Source: a virus. From it: 22,904 bases of DNA. A program made the position numbers and the translations under genes. Shown piece by piece: positions 1 to 6,128 of this stretch. Location: positions 1 to 22,904 of IMG/VR virus record IMGVR_UViG_3300027114_000023; one strand, 5' to 3'. Each line of letters opens with the position of its first letter. Within the stretch, counting starts at the first letter, position 1. The notes under the pieces were generated by a model. The model ran no database searches and was not told where the DNA came from. It saw nothing but the letters and a program-made list of their open reading frames with translations.

Positions 1-104
1 GGCTTACTAAAGATGAGGTTAATTCTTGGGAATTACCAGAAAAGCCTACTGTGTTTGAATTTGCTCAGTTTGTAGAAGCCAAACTAAAGGAGAAGAACAC
101 ATGA
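1..104 (+). CDS. C-terminal end of an unidentified gene (truncated by window edge)
   Basis: An open frame runs from the left edge (first full codon at base 3) to TGA at 102-104 and encodes the last 33 residues of a protein, ending EAKLKEKNT. The tail is charged and helix-prone, with FEFAQFVEAKLKEK near its end. The stop overlaps the next start as ATGA at 101-104, the junction style used throughout this window, which supports the frame being real. Too little is present to assign a function. Confidence 0.6.
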   Translation, partial: LTKDEVNSWELPEKPTVFEFAQFVEAKLKEKNT

Positions 105-388
105 AGCTAGGACCATGTCAGATGCATGGCTTACCAGAGCTAATCACTGATGCTGAGCTCATAGCCATTGCTAAGGACCAACAGACCTACTTGAATACCT
201 TTGCTGATGGTCCTATACTACGCTTTGGAAGGGCCCTAGAAGCTGTTATAAGCCTTCGCTACGAGGAGCAGATAGCTGAGCTAGAGCGAGAGGTAAGGAT
301 GGTACGTGAACGTGTTAAACGACTTGAACAGGAGAACTCATGGCTGGAAGAAACAAACGTAAGAGTGATGCAGACAACGAATCACTAA
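101..388 (+). CDS. Small coiled-coil phage protein, unknown function
   Basis: This 95-residue protein is not assigned to a family with a known role. Residues 1-50 look like a small helical region (LITDAELIAIAKDQQ, then LRFGRALEAVISLRYEEQ). Residues 55-88 form a strong predicted coiled coil rich in E, R, L and V, so it may oligomerise or bind a partner. The ATG is preceded by AAAGGAG seven bases upstream, a good ribosome site, and overlaps the previous stop as ATGA. Its 3' end overlaps the next gene by 49 bases. It lies at the head of the early small-gene cluster before the replication genes, where phages often keep host-takeover or accessory proteins, but that role is only positional inference. 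Confidence 0.75.
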   Translation: MKLGPCQMHGLPELITDAELIAIAKDQQTYLNTFADGPILRFGRALEAVISLRYEEQIAELEREVRMVRERVKRLEQENSWLEETNVRVMQTTNH

Positions 389-522
389 TGGAGCTGGTCC
401 CTAAAGAAACCCTACAGATTGTAAGTATTACTTGCGATAACAAGGGTAGTGTGATGGGCCTAGGTAACAATGGTAAGTTGTATAAATACAACAGTGACAA
501 TAGGGAATGGGTGATGCTATGA
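340..522 (+). CDS. Small early protein with a single beta-propeller-like repeat, unknown function
   Basis: This is a 60-residue protein with a basic N-terminus (residues 2-8, AGRNKRK). Residues 26-59 read like one blade of a WD/kelch-type propeller: IVSITCDNKGSVMGLGNNGK, then LYKYN and a final W. Single-blade small proteins of this type are familiar in T7-like phages, from memory, without a known function. The start is well supported by AGGAG at 329-333 with a good spacer, even though it overlaps the upstream gene by 49 bases. Its stop overlaps the start of the next gene as ATGA at 519-522, implying translational coupling. Confidence 0.75.
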   Translation: MAGRNKRKSDADNESLMELVPKETLQIVSITCDNKGSVMGLGNNGKLYKYNSDNREWVML

Positions 523-710
523 GATGTTTGTCTTGTGACTGTATCCTTACAGACTATGAAGCTACACGAAAGTCAGCACACACTGACCAGTACATTGACC
601 TGTGCAATAGGTGTTTCTCCTACGTTGACGATGACCTAGATGTGGTGGATCGTCCTGACCTGGAGCACGAAGATGCTGAATCAGATGTTGACAACGATGA
701 ACTTCTGTGA
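519..710 (+). CDS. Small zinc-ribbon-like protein with acidic tail
   Basis: The protein has 63 residues from the ATG at 519, which overlaps the previous stop as ATGA. An in-frame ATG at 507 would add four residues. The pairs CLSC plus a third Cys at residues 3-8, and CNRC near residue 32, make a two-knuckle zinc-ribbon pattern around DYEATRKS. I recognise this arrangement from small early proteins of T7-like phages, but I know of no established function. Residues 38-63 are very acidic (repeated D and E), which might mimic nucleic acid or bind basic proteins. Its last codons carry the -35 element of the promoter that drives the replication genes, and its TGA stop abuts the -10 box. Confidence 0.8.
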   Translation: MRCLSCDCILTDYEATRKSAHTDQYIDLCNRCFSYVDDDLDVVDRPDLEHEDAESDVDNDELL

Positions 711-716
711 TAGAAT
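688..716 (+). promoter_or_regulatory. Sigma70-type promoter P1 for the primase-helicase operon
   Basis: The -35 element is TTGACA (688-693, perfect). The spacer is 17 bases, and the -10 is TAGAAT (711-716, one mismatch to TATAAT) preceded by TGA, giving an extended -10 TGn. The TGA is the stop codon of the preceding gene. Expected transcription start is about base 722-724, inside the palindrome TCTATATAGA. It would drive the genes from 795 onward using host RNA polymerase. Confidence 0.75.
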
Positions 717-794
717 CTCTATATAGATACTATGAAGTTTACTAAGTATTCTTTATATTATAATTATAATTACTATTAAGAAAGGAACTATGAA
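711..794 (+). other. AT-rich leader with start-site palindrome and a 15-codon Tyr-rich mini-ORF
   Basis: This non-coding gap follows P1. It holds the 10-bp perfect palindrome TCTATATAGA (718-727), which spans the expected transcription start and so could be an operator. A mini-ORF at 732-779 (ATG to TAA) would encode a peptide in which 7 of 15 residues are tyrosine. No good ribosome site precedes that ATG and the tract is very AT-rich, so the peptide may be chance. The AAAGGA at 781-786 serves the next gene. Confidence 0.4.
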
Positions 795-983
795 GTGGAA
801 GACTATGAGCAGCAAGCCTACGAGGAAGGACGTTATTGGTTTTGTCTGAATGATGTGGTTGACTACATGGAGATTGTTGGTCAAGACAAAGTGTTTGCTG
901 ACTTGTCTGATCTTTTCAACCAGCGTCAGAAGTTTGATACCAAGTACAAATCTAAAATTAACCTTGATGATATACCTTTCTAG
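795..983 (+). CDS. Small acidic protein upstream of primase-helicase, unknown function
   Basis: This 62-residue protein probably starts at GTG 795, eight bases after AGGA (783-786). The nearby ATG at 790 is in another frame and closes after 19 codons. The sequence is acidic and aromatic at the start (EDYEQQAYEEGRYWFCLNDV) and helical in the middle (DKVFADLSDLFNQRQ). I recognise no domain. It is the first gene after promoter P1 and ends eight bases before the helicase start, so it is co-transcribed with the replication core and may be an accessory factor for it. It has no signal peptide or membrane segment. Confidence 0.65.
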   Translation: MEDYEQQAYEEGRYWFCLNDVVDYMEIVGQDKVFADLSDLFNQRQKFDTKYKSKINLDDIPF

Positions 984-991
984 GAATATAA

Positions 992-2614
992 ATGGCTGAG
1001 CAACTGAAGTCACATCAACCTTGTCCTGATTGTGGATCGTCTGACGCACTGGCTGTCTACGAGTGGGGCACTAAATGCTACTCATGTGGTAAGTCTAGGG
1101 TTAACCCTGAGGAGCAGAACACAATTGGCAAAGGCGATAAACGGCTCTCTGAGGGCCTCAAACAGAGGATGACTATGCACACCCTTACCTTGGTACAACC
1201 AGCGTCTCTGGAGTACCATTCCGTGCCTTCCAGGGGCATCACCAGGGATACCTGCCTGGACTATGGTGTAGGTTCCCATAACAATCACTACTATTTCCCT
1301 TACTACAATGGGCCAGATGAGCTCGTAGCGTACAAGAAAAGAGGGACAGAACAGAAGCAGTTCAGCATCGAGGGTACGTGGAAGGATGCCAAGCTGTTTG
1401 GTCAGCAGTTGTTCACCAAGGGAGGGAAGTATGTCACGATTGTGGAAGGCGAGTTCGATGCTCTCGCAGCGTATCAGATGTTGGGTAGTAGATATCCTGT
1501 GGTTTCTATTAGGAATGGAGCGGGCTCTGCTCTCGCTGATTGCAAGGCGAATTATGAGTGGCTCGACTCATTTGAGAATGTGGTCATTTGCTTTGACTCT
1601 GACGAACGAGGTAGATCTGCTGCTGCTCAGGTGGCTGAGTTGTTTGGAACCAAGGCACGAGTATTTAAGCACAGTCAAACCTTCAAAGATGCGTGTGACT
1701 ATCTCTCCGCACAAGAATCAAAAGGATTCGTAGACCAGTGGTGGAAGGCTGAGCAGTATGTGCCTGATGGTATCCTGCCTGGGTCCACACTGTGGGAGCT
1801 AGTCAACCAGCCAGTAGAGAAGGCTGAGGTGATGTACCCATTCAATGGTATGAATGACCTGACCTATGGCATTCGTACTGGTGAGCTAATCACTGTGACT
1901 GCAGGCTCAGGGCTGGGCAAGAGTCAGTTCCTTCGAGAGATTGTGTACCATGTGCTCAAGAACAGTGACGCTAACATTGGCCTGATGTTTCTTGAAGAGT
2001 CTGTTAAGAAGACTGCGCGCAGCTTGATGTCGCTATCTATTAACAAGCCACTCCACCTACCAGATGCTGAGGTATCAGATGACGATCTTCGACTGGCCTT
2101 TGATGATACTCTTGGGACTGATAGGCTTTATCTGTTTGACCACTTTGGCAGCACTGGCGTTGATAATATTATTAGTCGGGTTCGCTTCATGGCTAAGGCA
2201 CTTAACTGCAAGTTCATCTTCTTGGATCACGTCTCGATTGTGGTGTCCAGCCAAGAGAATGGTGACGAGCGTAAGGCGTTGGATGAGATCATGACCAAGC
2301 TTCGCATGATCGTAGCAGAGACTGGTGTGTGCCTGTTCGCAGTGTCCCACCTCAAGCGTCCTGATACCAAGGGCCACGAGGAGGGTGCAGCTACCAGCTT
2401 GTCGCAGCTACGTGGGTCAGGGTCTATTGGGCAGTTGTCTGATCTGGTCATTGGCCTGGAGCGTAATGGTCAGGCTGAGGATTTGCAAGAACGCCACACC
2501 ACCAGGGTTCGTGTGCTTAAGAATCGATTCAGTGGCTTGACAGGACCAGCATGTTCGTTGTATTATGATAAGACTACTGGACGAATGACTGAGACCTTTA
2601 CTGATGAGCTATAG
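992..2614 (+). CDS. T7 gp4-like bifunctional DNA primase-helicase
   Basis: This 540-residue protein unwinds the replication fork and makes RNA primers, like T7 gp4 (566 residues). Domains in order: an N-terminal zinc finger with Cys11, Cys14, Cys29 and Cys32; a TOPRIM-type primase core with VEGE at 151-154 (Glu152) and FDSDERG with Asp202 and Asp204; a linker; then a RecA-like replicative helicase with Walker A GSGLGKS at 305-311 and Walker B KFIFLDH with Asp412. All key residues expected of a working enzyme are visible. The start has AGGA six bases upstream. The gene overlaps the DNA polymerase start by 11 bases, so the two fork enzymes are translationally coupled. A partner single-stranded DNA-binding protein lies downstream. 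Confidence 0.95.
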   Translation: MAEQLKSHQPCPDCGSSDALAVYEWGTKCYSCGKSRVNPEEQNTIGKGDKRLSEGLKQRMTMHTLTLVQPASLEYHSVPSRGITRDTCLDYGVGSHNNHYYFPYYNGPDELVAYKKRGTEQKQFSIEGTWKDAKLFGQQLFTKGGKYVTIVEGEFDALAAYQMLGSRYPVVSIRNGAGSALADCKANYEWLDSFENVVICFDSDERGRSAAAQVAELFGTKARVFKHSQTFKDACDYLSAQESKGFVDQWWKAEQYVPDGILPGSTLWELVNQPVEKAEVMYPFNGMNDLTYGIRTGELITVTAGSGLGKSQFLREIVYHVLKNSDANIGLMFLEESVKKTARSLMSLSINKPLHLPDAEVSDDDLRLAFDDTLGTDRLYLFDHFGSTGVDNIISRVRFMAKALNCKFIFLDHVSIVVSSQENGDERKALDEIMTKLRMIVAETGVCLFAVSHLKRPDTKGHEEGAATSLSQLRGSGSIGQLSDLVIGLERNGQAEDLQERHTTRVRVLKNRFSGLTGPACSLYYDKTTGRMTETFTDEL

Positions 2615-4268
2615 AACTATCATCCTTGACATCGAGACAAACACAAAGCATGACACCATCTGGTGCTGTGTTACCAAAGACATTGGAGCTAAGGAAGTAA
2701 ACGTATGGACGGAACCAAAAAAGTTGAGCGAGTATCTAAGACCAAGCGACAAACTCGTTGGACACAATCTCATTTCGTTCGACTTACCGATCTTGAATCG
2801 GCTGTGGAACTTGAAGACTCACTCGAACCCAGTAGCAGATACATTGGTGATGTCGAGACTACTGGATCCGCAGATCGAGGGAGGACACAGCCTAAGCGCA
2901 TGGGGAAAGAGACTCAGCAACCATAAGGAAGACTTCACTGACTTCGATGGTGGCCTGACGCAGGAGATGATTGACTACTGTATCCAGGACGTGCATGTTA
3001 CTGACATGCTGTATCAGAAACTAAGCAGGGACCTACAAGATTGGGGAGAATCAGTTGAGCTCGAACACGAAGTTGCGAGTATTATCAGAGATCAAGAACA
3101 GCATGGATTCCTGCTGGATAGAACCAGAGCTATGTGTCTCATTACCGAATGGAAGACGAGGCTATCTGAGATCGAGGAGAATCTCCAAGCTGTCTTTCCG
3201 CCTATTGTCACTGAGCGTTATTCGGACAAAACAGGAAAGCGACTCAAGGATGATGTGGAGTCCTTCAACCCAGGCTCTCGTCAACAGATTGCTAAGAGGC
3301 TAATCTCCCTTGGGTGGAAGCCTACTAAGTTTACAGATAAGGGACAGGTGATCGTAGATGAAACAGTCCTTGCAGGAGTTGATATTCCAGAGGCTAAGCT
3401 TATCGCAGAATACCTACTCATTCAGAAGAGGGTATCTCAGGTTAGCTCCTGGCTTGATTGTGTTCAGCAAGATGGGCGTGTTCACGGTAAGGTGTTCACC
3501 AATGGAGCAGTCACTGGACGAATGACACACAACAGCCCTAATATGGCTCAGGTGCCTTCCTCTGGATCTCCATGGGGTAAGGACTGCAGAGACTGTTGGA
3601 TCGTACCAGAGGGCTATAAACTGGTTGGCATTGACGCTTCAGGGCTGGAGCTTCGTATGCTGGCACACTACATGAAGGATGATGATTATGCAAAAGCAGT
3701 GGTTGATGGTAGGAAAGAAGACGGTACTGACATTCATACCAAGAACCAAGTTGCCGCAGGACTTAAGACAAGGGATCAAGCGAAGACTTTCATTTACGCA
3801 TTTCTCTACGGAGCAGGCCCAGCGAAGATCGGAACAGTTGTTGGTGGTGGGGAGAAAGAAGGCAGGCAACTCATCAAGGCTTTTCTTGATAACACTCCCG
3901 CGCTCGAAGCACTTAGAGCAAAAGTGTCGAGGCATGCTGAGAAGGGCTGGCTTACAGGTCTCGATGGTAGGCACCTGCAAATACGTTCCGCACACGCTGC
4001 ACTCAACACACTCCTACAGGGGGCTGGTGCGATTGTAATGAAGAAGGCTCTCGTGCTCCTGGATCGTAAGATCAAGGCCATGAAACTCAGAGCACACTTC
4101 GTAGCTAACGTGCATGACGAGTGGCAGATCGAGGTGGTTGAGGAGGACGCAGAGATGGTAGCAGCAATGGGCATTCAGAGTATTCGTCAAGCTGGTGAGA
4201 AGTTTAAATTGAATTGTCCTCTTGACGGGGAAGCAAACATAGGTTATACATGGGGAGATACGCATTGA
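2604..4268 (+). CDS. Family A DNA polymerase (T7 gp5-like) with 3'-5' exonuclease
   Basis: This 554-residue replicative polymerase carries a full proofreading domain: LDIET with Asp9 and Glu11, HNLISFD with Asp60, and YCIQD with Tyr125 and Asp129. Polymerase motif A is DASGLELR (Asp344, Glu349), motif B is RDQAKTFIYAFLYG (Arg390, Lys394, Tyr398), and motif C is VHDE (His504, Asp505). Tyr398 is at the position of E. coli Pol I residue 762 and matches the Tyr526 of T7 polymerase. The protein is about 150 residues shorter than T7 gp5 (704), so the thioredoxin-binding insertion may be absent; that is inference from length only. It sits directly behind the primase-helicase with an 11-base overlap. 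Confidence 0.95.
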   Translation: MSYRTIILDIETNTKHDTIWCCVTKDIGAKEVNVWTEPKKLSEYLRPSDKLVGHNLISFDLPILNRLWNLKTHSNPVADTLVMSRLLDPQIEGGHSLSAWGKRLSNHKEDFTDFDGGLTQEMIDYCIQDVHVTDMLYQKLSRDLQDWGESVELEHEVASIIRDQEQHGFLLDRTRAMCLITEWKTRLSEIEENLQAVFPPIVTERYSDKTGKRLKDDVESFNPGSRQQIAKRLISLGWKPTKFTDKGQVIVDETVLAGVDIPEAKLIAEYLLIQKRVSQVSSWLDCVQQDGRVHGKVFTNGAVTGRMTHNSPNMAQVPSSGSPWGKDCRDCWIVPEGYKLVGIDASGLELRMLAHYMKDDDYAKAVVDGRKEDGTDIHTKNQVAAGLKTRDQAKTFIYAFLYGAGPAKIGTVVGGGEKEGRQLIKAFLDNTPALEALRAKVSRHAEKGWLTGLDGRHLQIRSAHAALNTLLQGAGAIVMKKALVLLDRKIKAMKLRAHFVANVHDEWQIEVVEEDAEMVAAMGIQSIRQAGEKFKLNCPLDGEANIGYTWGDTH

Positions 4269-4483
4269 GCTTGACACCAGATCAGATGAAGGTATGGACA
4301 GACATGATCGACTGGCTAGTACAGCAGGATGGATTTGTAATCATCGGGACCAAGGATAACGAGGTGAATGCCAAGTCATCTGTTGAGCTTGATGAAGCAT
4401 TGGAGCTAGTGGGCATGGTCTATGACATGCTTCATAACTCCCTGGAGAGTGGGGCTCCAGAGGGATTGCAAACCCTACAATAG
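4250..4483 (+). CDS. Small acidic protein between DNA polymerase and SSB, unknown function
   Basis: This 77-residue protein is not recognised. It is acidic and mainly helical, with a hydrophobic core stretch (DMIDWLVQQDGFVIIGT) and a second helix (ELDEALELVGMVYDMLHNSL). The ATG at 4250 overlaps the polymerase gene by 19 bases and has only a weak AGG upstream. A later in-frame ATG at codon 13 is an alternative. Its last codons contain the -35 element of promoter P2. Position suggests a replication accessory role, but nothing in the sequence shows one. Confidence 0.6.
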   Translation: MGRYALSLTPDQMKVWTDMIDWLVQQDGFVIIGTKDNEVNAKSSVELDEALELVGMVYDMLHNSLESGAPEGLQTLQ

Positions 4484-4494
4484 TGTGGTATAAT
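4466..4494 (+). promoter_or_regulatory. Sigma70-type promoter P2 for the SSB/nuclease genes
   Basis: The -35 is TTGCAA (4466-4471, 4 of 6 matches), the spacer 17 bases, and the -10 TATAAT (4489-4494, perfect) with TGG in front, an extended -10. The block AGTGTGGTATAATAT at 4482-4496 is identical to the one at the minus-strand virion promoter (22413-22399). The -10 lies in the palindrome ATAATATTAT (4490-4499). It would drive the SSB gene at 4529 and those after it. Confidence 0.75.
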
Positions 4495-4528
4495 ATTATC
4501 TTAACTTAACTTGTTCAGGAGAACAAAT

Positions 4529-4927
4529 ATGGAATTGAAACCTCTTAAGATTGAAGCTGACATCATGTGGGCTTTCCTTGATACACCTAACCAGATGTCT
4601 GGTAAGTATCAAGTGGATCTCTGCAACCTGTCTGACAAGGCCATCCGTGCCCTGGAGGATATTGGTGTGAATGTTCGCAACAAAGAAGGCAAAGGTTTCT
4701 TCGTAACAGCGAAGTCGAAGAACTATCCTATCCCTGCAGTGACGAAAGAAGGTAACACGATCACTGCTAAGGTAGGTAATGGCTCTCGTGGTGTTGCGTT
4801 GGTCAAGCCTTACGCCTATAAAGCCAGTGGTAAGTCTGGCGTAGCAGTAGGTATTAATAAACTCATTGTCACTGATCTCGTAGCTTACGAGGGTGGTGAG
4901 AGTGAATCAACCGATGACGCACTATAA
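4529..4927 (+). CDS. T7 gp2.5-like single-stranded DNA-binding protein
   Basis: This 132-residue protein probably coats single-stranded DNA during replication. The core WAFLDTPNQMSGKYQVDLCN followed by LSDKAIRALEDIG and GKGFFVTAKSKN resembles the OB-fold proteins of T7-like phages related to gp2.5. The C-terminus is acidic (EGGESESTDDAL), the tail that recruits replication partners in such proteins, but it ends in Leu rather than the terminal Phe known in T7 gp2.5. At 132 residues it is also much shorter than gp2.5 (232). I chose ATG 4529 because AGGAG lies seven bases upstream. The frame is open back to a TTG at 4511, but that would place the ribosome site inside the gene. It is the first gene after promoter P2. 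Confidence 0.85.
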   Translation: MELKPLKIEADIMWAFLDTPNQMSGKYQVDLCNLSDKAIRALEDIGVNVRNKEGKGFFVTAKSKNYPIPAVTKEGNTITAKVGNGSRGVALVKPYAYKASGKSGVAVGINKLIVTDLVAYEGGESESTDDAL

Positions 4928-4936
4928 GGAGCTATC

Positions 4937-5167
4937 ATGACTGTCAAAACTAAAAAGCCTGTGGTATCAGCATCTGTCAAACAGAATCGTGCAGTGTACG
5001 AAGTCGAGGTACCTGATGGTGGTAACATCTGGCCTGACACTTTCCAGTTCTCTGTCTACCCTGATGGCAGTGTCATGCTGAACGATGATACCTTTAACAC
5101 TACCAAGGTAGCAGCGACTGCACTTCGTCAGATGGCTGACTTCCTCGACAAGTTCAAGGCCAAGTAA
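4937..5167 (+). CDS. Small phage protein downstream of SSB, unknown function
   Basis: This is a 76-residue protein with a basic N-terminus (TVKTKKPVVSASVKQNR) and a beta-rich middle (AVYEVEVP, FQFSVYPDGSVMLND). A C-terminal helix (KVAATALRQMADFLDKFKAK) follows. I recognise no family. The start has AAGGAG seven bases upstream, and the stop overlaps the exonuclease start as TAATG. Tight coupling between the SSB and exonuclease genes suggests a DNA-metabolism setting, but the function is unknown. Confidence 0.75.
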   Translation: MTVKTKKPVVSASVKQNRAVYEVEVPDGGNIWPDTFQFSVYPDGSVMLNDDTFNTTKVAATALRQMADFLDKFKAK

Positions 5168-5859
5168 TGCTTGCTATTCTAGATGGTGATATCTTTGTGT
5201 ATCGAATTGGATTCGCTTCTGAGGGTGAGAGCAAAGGTATTGCCATATCTAGGATGGCCTCGTTCGTTGAGGACCTGATCATGATGCCTGAGATAGGAGA
5301 CTACCAGGGCTACATTACAGGTTCAGGTAACTATCGTTTTGAGATAGCCAAGGAAGCCCCTTACAAGGGCAACAGGACTGCTGCTAAGCCTGAGCACTAC
5401 GAGCTCCTTCGGGAATACCTTGTCAGTGCGTGGGGATTCGAGCTGGTGGAAGGTCAAGAAGCTGACGATGCTATAGGGATTAAAGCCTATACAATGGACA
5501 TTGAGGATTACATGATCTATAGCATTGACAAAGACCTTGACATGATTCGTGGTTGGCATTATAATTTCAACAAGGATGACAAGTACTTTGTTGACGAGGG
5601 TGACACACTACGCACATTCTACAAGCAGGTACTCACAGGTGATCGAGTAGATAACATTCCTGGTCTTAAAGGCATTGGACCTAAGAAAGCTGATAAGATC
5701 CTTGGTGATGCTCTTACAGAGAGCGAGATGTTTAAGGCAGTACTCGAGGCGTATGACAATGACATTGAACGAATGACGGAGATGGCACAGCTACTATGGA
5801 TAAGACGAAAGGAAAACGAGATGTGGCAACCCCCAAGCTTGTCTACCTCGAATGGGTAG
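5167..5859 (+). CDS. 5'-3' exonuclease (T7 gp6 / FEN-type 5' nuclease)
   Basis: This 230-residue nuclease would remove RNA primers and help degrade host DNA, as T7 gp6 does. Visible hallmarks are ILDGD at residues 4-8 (metal-binding Asp), EGQEADDAIG (acidic cluster), YSIDKDLDMI, and GDRVDNIPGLKGIGPKKADK, the helix-hairpin-helix DNA-binding segment typical of the family. It is shorter than T7 gp6 (300 residues), but all core motifs are present. The start is TAATG-coupled to the previous gene with AAGG seven bases upstream. Its 3' end is overlapped by the next gene by 37 to 64 bases depending on that gene's start. A promoter-like sequence lies inside the gene at 5537-5565. Confidence 0.9.
   Translation: MLAILDGDIFVYRIGFASEGESKGIAISRMASFVEDLIMMPEIGDYQGYITGSGNYRFEIAKEAPYKGNRTAAKPEHYELLREYLVSAWGFELVEGQEADDAIGIKAYTMDIEDYMIYSIDKDLDMIRGWHYNFNKDDKYFVDEGDTLRTFYKQVLTGDRVDNIPGLKGIGPKKADKILGDALTESEMFKAVLEAYDNDIERMTEMAQLLWIRRKENEMWQPPSLSTSNG
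5537..5565 (+). promoter_or_regulatory. Promoter-like sequence inside the exonuclease gene
   Basis: TTGACA (5537-5542), a 17-base spacer and TATAAT (5560-5565) match the sigma70 consensus at all 12 positions. It lies within codons for the conserved DKDL and HYN region of the exonuclease, so protein constraint may explain part of the match. If active, it would transcribe the nuclease, phosphoesterase and other genes from about 5572 on. It lacks the TGn extension seen at the other promoters. Confidence 0.4.
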
Positions 5860-6128
5860 ACGCAGTAGCTGATCTAGGATGGGAAGCAAACTGCAAGGCA
5901 GAGCTGCATCATTGCCACACTGTAGGGTTTATTGTGGACGAGACGAAGGACGCTATATGCATAGCAGCGACATGGTCTATCACGATGAGCAATGCACGGA
6001 TGCATATCCCCAAAGCCTGGATCACTAAACGAAAGGCAATCAATCTTGAAACCAAGCAGCGCAAAACAAAAAGGAAGACTGCTTCAGCAATGGACCAGGG
6101 ACCTGATCATCAAGGAGTTCAATCTTAG
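5823..6128 (+). CDS. Small phage protein (KLVYLEWVDA / HTVGFIVDE type), unknown function
   Basis: I place the start at GTG 5823, nine bases after AAAGGA, giving about 101 residues. An upstream in-frame ATG at 5796 would give 110 residues but lacks a ribosome site. The core KLVYLEWVDAVADLGWE, CHTVGFIVDE, AICIAATWS and MHIPKAWI looks like a small all-beta fold I associate with short phage and bacterial proteins that have no known role. After residue 70 the sequence becomes basic and low-complexity (TKQRKTKRKTAS). This stretch is encoded in the region where the next gene's conserved N-terminus lies in another frame, so the tail is overprinted. The gene also overlaps the exonuclease at its 5' end. 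Confidence 0.7.
   Translation: MATPKLVYLEWVDAVADLGWEANCKAELHHCHTVGFIVDETKDAICIAATWSITMSNARMHIPKAWITKRKAINLETKQRKTKRKTASAMDQGPDHQGVQS

Noticed and set aside
759-770. Two TATAAT copies in the leader before 795
   Set aside because: No suitable -35 at 16-18 bases upstream; the AT-rich tract makes such boxes by chance.
753-1049. 98-residue minus-strand frame, hydrophobic (Ile-rich)
   Set aside because: It is antisense to two well-supported genes and the AT-rich leader. The run of Ile comes from the ATT/TAA-rich tract, and it has no ribosome site.
2537-2566. Promoter-like TTGACA-18-TATTAT near the end of the primase-helicase gene
   Set aside because: The spacer is 18 bases, the -10 has a mismatch and no TGn, and the polymerase gene is already coupled to the helicase gene by overlap. 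Kept only as a weak possibility.
3639-4277. Three minus-strand frames of 118, 122 and 87 residues and a plus-strand 119-residue frame inside the polymerase gene
   Set aside because: They shadow the polymerase coding frame, have no ribosome sites and show no recognisable domains.
4511-4528. TTG start for the SSB gene six codons upstream of ATG 4529
   Set aside because: The AGGAG ribosome site lies within this stretch, so translation should begin at the ATG.
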